Assembly (NCBI GenBank): GCA_018897875.1
Contig: JAHIKF010000117.1
Coordinates: 1-6,990, forward strand
DNA length: 6,990 bases
Direction: 5' to 3'
Origin: Pseudomonadota bacterium
GTDB taxonomy: Bacteria; Desulfobacterota; Desulfobaccia; Desulfobaccales; 0-14-0-80-60-11
The first letter of the stretch is position 1. Each line of letters starts with the position of its first letter. Below the pieces are notes generated by a model. That model did not search any database, was not told where the DNA came from, and saw nothing but the letters and a program-made list of their open reading frames with translations. Shown one piece after another: positions 5,287-6,990 of this stretch. A program made the position numbers and the translations under genes.

Positions 5287-5403
5287 TCCATCGCCGTTTG
5301 GGATTATGAATCTGAAATTAATCTTCGCCTTGAACTTTCTAAAGAGCATGGGGGGTGGACGGATTTAGCGCCAATTCATCGCAGTTGCGCACGCCTTCTA
5401 TAA
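5287..5403 (+). pseudogene. Possible decayed coding fragment, unidentified
   Basis: One frame from the terminator to TAA (5401-5403) encodes SIAVWDYESEINLRLELSKE and then HGGWTDLAPIHRSCARLL. The composition looks protein-like (charged and amphipathic), but there is no start codon or ribosome-binding site and I do not recognise it. It could be the tail of a lost gene. Confidence 0.2.
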
Positions 5404-5407
5404 CACC

Positions 5408-5428
5408 AAGTGCGCTCGTAGCGCACTT
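5408..5428. repeat. Short perfect hairpin
   Basis: AAGTGCGCT and AGCGCACTT form a 9-bp perfect stem with a CGT loop. No T-run follows. It sits between two decayed coding fragments and its role is unknown. Confidence 0.5.
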
Positions 5429-5440
5429 ACTTGCCACCTG

Positions 5441-5719
5441 CGACAATTATCACCTTACCCGGAAAAATGATAGCTATCAACTCGTTATCTTGCGCGGGCA
5501 CTTGTGGGGAGGCAGATTTCAGGTGGCGCTGATAGAGAAACCCCAGGTTACCGGCGGGAATGGCTGGAAGCTATCAGGCCAAAAGGTATTGATAATGTTT
5601 GGATGGAAGGTTTTTGGCTCGGTGATAACTGTCGGATCATAGCAGATATACGCTACTGGAAATATAGTTCTATATTGTTGTGGCATGGGGTGTTCGATGT
5701 TTCAGGCGAGGTTTCTTGA
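5441..5719 (+). pseudogene. Decayed gene related to the left-edge gene
   Basis: One frame encodes DSYQLVILRGHLWGGRFQVA (about 5465-5530). A second frame then carries on with YRREWLEAIRPKGID, NVWMEGFWLGDN and DIRYWKYSSILLWHGVFDV to TGA at 5717-5719, so a frameshift near 5530-5560 seems to separate two parts of one protein. The first part matches the partial gene at 1-88 at 10 of 13 residues, and the DNA there matches at 20 of 25 bases. The family is unknown to me. No good start codon or ribosome-binding site is present. The alternative is that 5504-5719 alone is an intact small gene starting at GTG, which the lack of a ribosome-binding site makes less likely. Confidence 0.4.
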
Positions 5720-5777
5720 GGAATACTAATCGGAGAACTTAAAGCTATGGCGCTCTGGAAACCAGAACTTTCAAAAA

Positions 5778-6548
5778 TCAGTTTACGTAAAAGATAAATG
5801 ACATTAGATTACTTTCGCCGTAGCGGTTACCCACCGAAATCTTAAAAGTCCCGGGCCGGGGTTTCTCGGTCGTCTGCCGTGGGAACGGCCGTCCTCCTCC
5901 GGAATAATCCAGGTAACGCATCTGGATTTCCGCCGGTATGGTAAATCTAAGATGCTTGCCGTCCGGAGACGGGACGCCGGGGATGAATTTATGGGCGGCC
6001 CCGGTCATGCCCTTGTTGGAAGGGAAGCCGATCCAGTTGTCGGTGGGTGTAAAGCCGGAACCCTCTATGGAGATTTCGGTTCCCGTGGTGCCGGCATCCG
6101 GAGAGACCCGCACGATGACCGCGGTCTGGTGAAAGGCAAAGGCCACTTGATCGCTGCGGCCGTGGATATTACCTACGGTGAAGCAGTAGGTGCCCGGAGT
6201 GAGTTTCTCCGTCGTGGCGGCGGCCGCAGACGGTCCGCCCATGACCTCCACTTCCGGGGGCATGGTGAATTTGATGGTATCAATGCTCACAAAGAAGATA
6301 TAGCCGGGGGGGATGATTTTGACTGCACCGGGACCATAGCCAGGATGAGTGACATAGATCCGGTTATTGCTGGTCTGGTAGTTGGGTCCGGTGTTCGGCA
6401 GAAACCCGGACCCCAGGATAATGACAATCTGGCCCACCGATACCCCCTCCGGGGGCAGCACTGCATGTATCACCGGCGCCTCGGCCGCAAACCCGGGGGA
6501 GGCCATCATCACGGAAAGCATTATCAGGAGACGCAATGCTGAATTCAT
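5778..6548 (-). CDS. Exported protein with two IPT/TIG domains
   Basis: From ATG at 6548 the protein has 256 residues. Residues 1-22 are a signal peptide (MNSALRLLIMLSVMMASPGF, then AAEAP). Two IPT/TIG immunoglobulin-like domains follow, about 25-140 (VIHAVLPPEG, IILGSGF, PGTYCFTVGN) and 142-256 (RVSPDAGTTG, SIEGSGF, PGTFKISVGN). Each shows the P-x-x-G, G-x-G-F and PGT-(Y/F)...V-x-N signatures. No catalytic residues or membrane anchor are seen, so it is probably a periplasmic, surface or secreted adhesion or scaffold protein; its ligand is unknown. A GTG start at 6590 would add 14 charged residues before the signal peptide and is disfavoured. The ribosome-binding site AAGGAAGG lies 18 bases from the ATG, longer than usual, so the start is not certain. 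It is not in an operon with visible neighbours. Confidence 0.8.
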   Translation of the reverse strand: MNSALRLLIMLSVMMASPGFAAEAPVIHAVLPPEGVSVGQIVIILGSGFLPNTGPNYQTSNNRIYVTHPGYGPGAVKIIPPGYIFFVSIDTIKFTMPPEVEVMGGPSAAAATTEKLTPGTYCFTVGNIHGRSDQVAFAFHQTAVIVRVSPDAGTTGTEISIEGSGFTPTDNWIGFPSNKGMTGAAHKFIPGVPSPDGKHLRFTIPAEIQMRYLDYSGGGRPFPRQTTEKPRPGTFKISVGNRYGESNLMSFIFYVN

Positions 6549-6655
6549 TGAGCAATTACCAAATGTTCCTTCCTTTTTTCCCCTCTCCACTTTGAGGGTC
6601 AGGTTGAGGGGTGACTAAGAAAAAATCTTGGGCAATGAGTATAAAAGCCTGTTAA

Positions 6656-6672
6656 GATAAAATAATTTTATC
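6656..6672. repeat. AT-rich palindrome upstream of the transposase remnant
   Basis: GATAAAAT and ATTTTATC flank a central A, a perfect 8-bp inverted repeat. It lies in the region between the TIG-protein gene and the right-hand IS remnant and could be a protein-binding site or chance in AT-rich DNA. Confidence 0.3.
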
Positions 6673-6680
6673 CAAGAGTT

Positions 6681-6712
6681 TTGAGGAGTTATGTATGGAA
6701 AGCCTGTATAAT
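6681..6712 (+). promoter_or_regulatory. Candidate promoter of the right-hand IS remnant
   Basis: A perfect TATAAT (6707-6712) lies inside the stem-loop before the transposase start. TTGAGG (6681-6686) could serve as -35, but the 20-bp spacer is long. Transcription would begin near 6719, in the loop, producing an mRNA without the 5' arm of the stem. Confidence 0.35.
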
Positions 6713-6756
6713 TGAGATAGTCACCGAACAATCTCGATATAGGAGCTTTCCATGCA
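6692..6756 (+). promoter_or_regulatory. Long stem-loop over RBS and start codon of the transposase remnant
   Basis: Bases 6692-6703 pair with 6745-6756 (12 bp, one G-U). After a 3 x 3 internal loop, 6707-6718 pair with 6731-6741 (11 bp with one bulged A and one G-U), closing a 12-nt loop. The ATG (6752-6754) and the end of the ribosome-binding site AGGAG (6741-6745) are in the 3' arm. It probably also marks the left end of the insertion sequence. Confidence 0.55.
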
Positions 6757-6886
6757 AGCAAAACATATCAAACGACTCGTGATTAAGCAACTAAAGGCCA
6801 ATTTCCCTGACTGGCGGCGATTGACCAAGAAAGAAAAGATATCCGGCCTTAATTCATCAGCAGCAACTGGTAAACCCCTTCTATAG
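6752..6886 (+). pseudogene. Truncated N-terminus of a probable transposase
   Basis: The 44-residue frame has a clear ribosome-binding site (AGGAG, six bases before ATG). It begins MQAKHIKRLVIKQLKANFPD, then WRRLTKKEK, a lysine-rich start reminiscent of certain DDE-transposase N-termini. I cannot name the IS family with certainty. After residue 29 or so (about 6838) the sequence changes character and runs to a stop in DNA that, on the other strand, looks like the end of another gene, so the element is cut there. The palindromic leader with an internal -10 box supports the insertion-sequence interpretation. Confidence 0.45.
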
Positions 6887-6989
6887 ACTTTTTACTCTCG
6901 CCGGCGACAAAATCGATGCCCCAGAGATTCCCGGTGGAGGTCAAATCGATGCTTTCGCCGGTGCTCACTGTCCGGGGAGAAAAAGTGTA
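6849..6989 (-). CDS. C-terminal end of an unidentified protein, runs off right edge
   Basis: A minus-strand frame enters from the right edge and is open for 46 residues to TAA (6851-6849). It reads YTFSPRTVSTGESIDL, TSTGNLWGIDFVAGESKK and SIEGVYQLLLMN. Codon use is GC-leaning, like the hydrolase and TIG genes. I do not recognise the family. Its stop lies close to the break in the transposase remnant, so this gene may lie at the edge of DNA that replaced the IS, or the IS may have landed just beyond its 3' end. Confidence 0.45.
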   Translation of the reverse strand, partial: YTFSPRTVSTGESIDLTSTGNLWGIDFVAGESKKSIEGVYQLLLMN

Positions 6990-6990
6990 G

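Noticed and set aside
5952..6542. Plus-strand 196-residue frame opposite the TIG protein
   Set aside because: Antisense shadow: the minus strand shows a signal peptide and two TIG domains, whereas this frame has no recognisable features.

Overview
The window has roughly balanced to moderately high GC and is dominated by broken mobile DNA interleaved with a few genes for exported proteins. No rRNA, tRNA or CRISPR array is visible. The gene types (an IS91-type element carrying a tyrosine recombinase, secreted PQQ-like propeller and IPT/TIG proteins, a REP-transposase scrap, CCCTGAG/CTCAG-type inverted repeats) suggest an environmental Gram-negative bacterium, perhaps of the Desulfobacterota. 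That placement is an inference from gene style, not a demonstrated one.

Left part (1-1806): the 5' end of a leftward gene runs off the left edge. Facing away from it is an IS91-like unit: a tyrosine-recombinase gene (217-1460), then 13 bp later an IS91-family HUH transposase gene that is cut off after 110 codons. The recombinase is split right after its HxxRH motif by a roughly 0.4-kb insertion built from repeated TATGCCGAG motifs. That insertion holds the start of a second, truncated tyrosine recombinase on the minus strand. The inserted DNA has a 33-bp perfect inverted repeat that runs past the element end into the duplicated target, plus a 34-bp palindrome, so it is more than a simple insertion.

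Middle (1803-5283): a leftward, signal-peptide-bearing alpha/beta hydrolase is broken by a one-base loss in a run of seven G (C on the coding strand). A gene-poor stretch of about 870 bp follows, with a MITE-like inverted repeat. Then comes an intact exported beta-propeller protein made of six near-identical 40-residue repeats, and after it a REP/RAYT-like scrap and a strong intrinsic terminator.

Right part (5287-6990): decayed coding sequence, one piece of which resembles the gene at the left edge; an intact leftward exported protein with two IPT/TIG domains; the truncated start of a probable transposase; and the C-terminal end of an unidentified leftward gene.

The most interesting common thread is that three separate mobile-element genes (217, minus-strand 1137, and 6752) each have their ribosome-binding site and/or start codon inside a long stem. 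In two of them a promoter-like -10 sits so that the element's own transcript would lack the 5' arm. This matches the known way IS10 and IS50 shut off translation of read-through transcripts. I did not find a clear new defence or metabolic system here.
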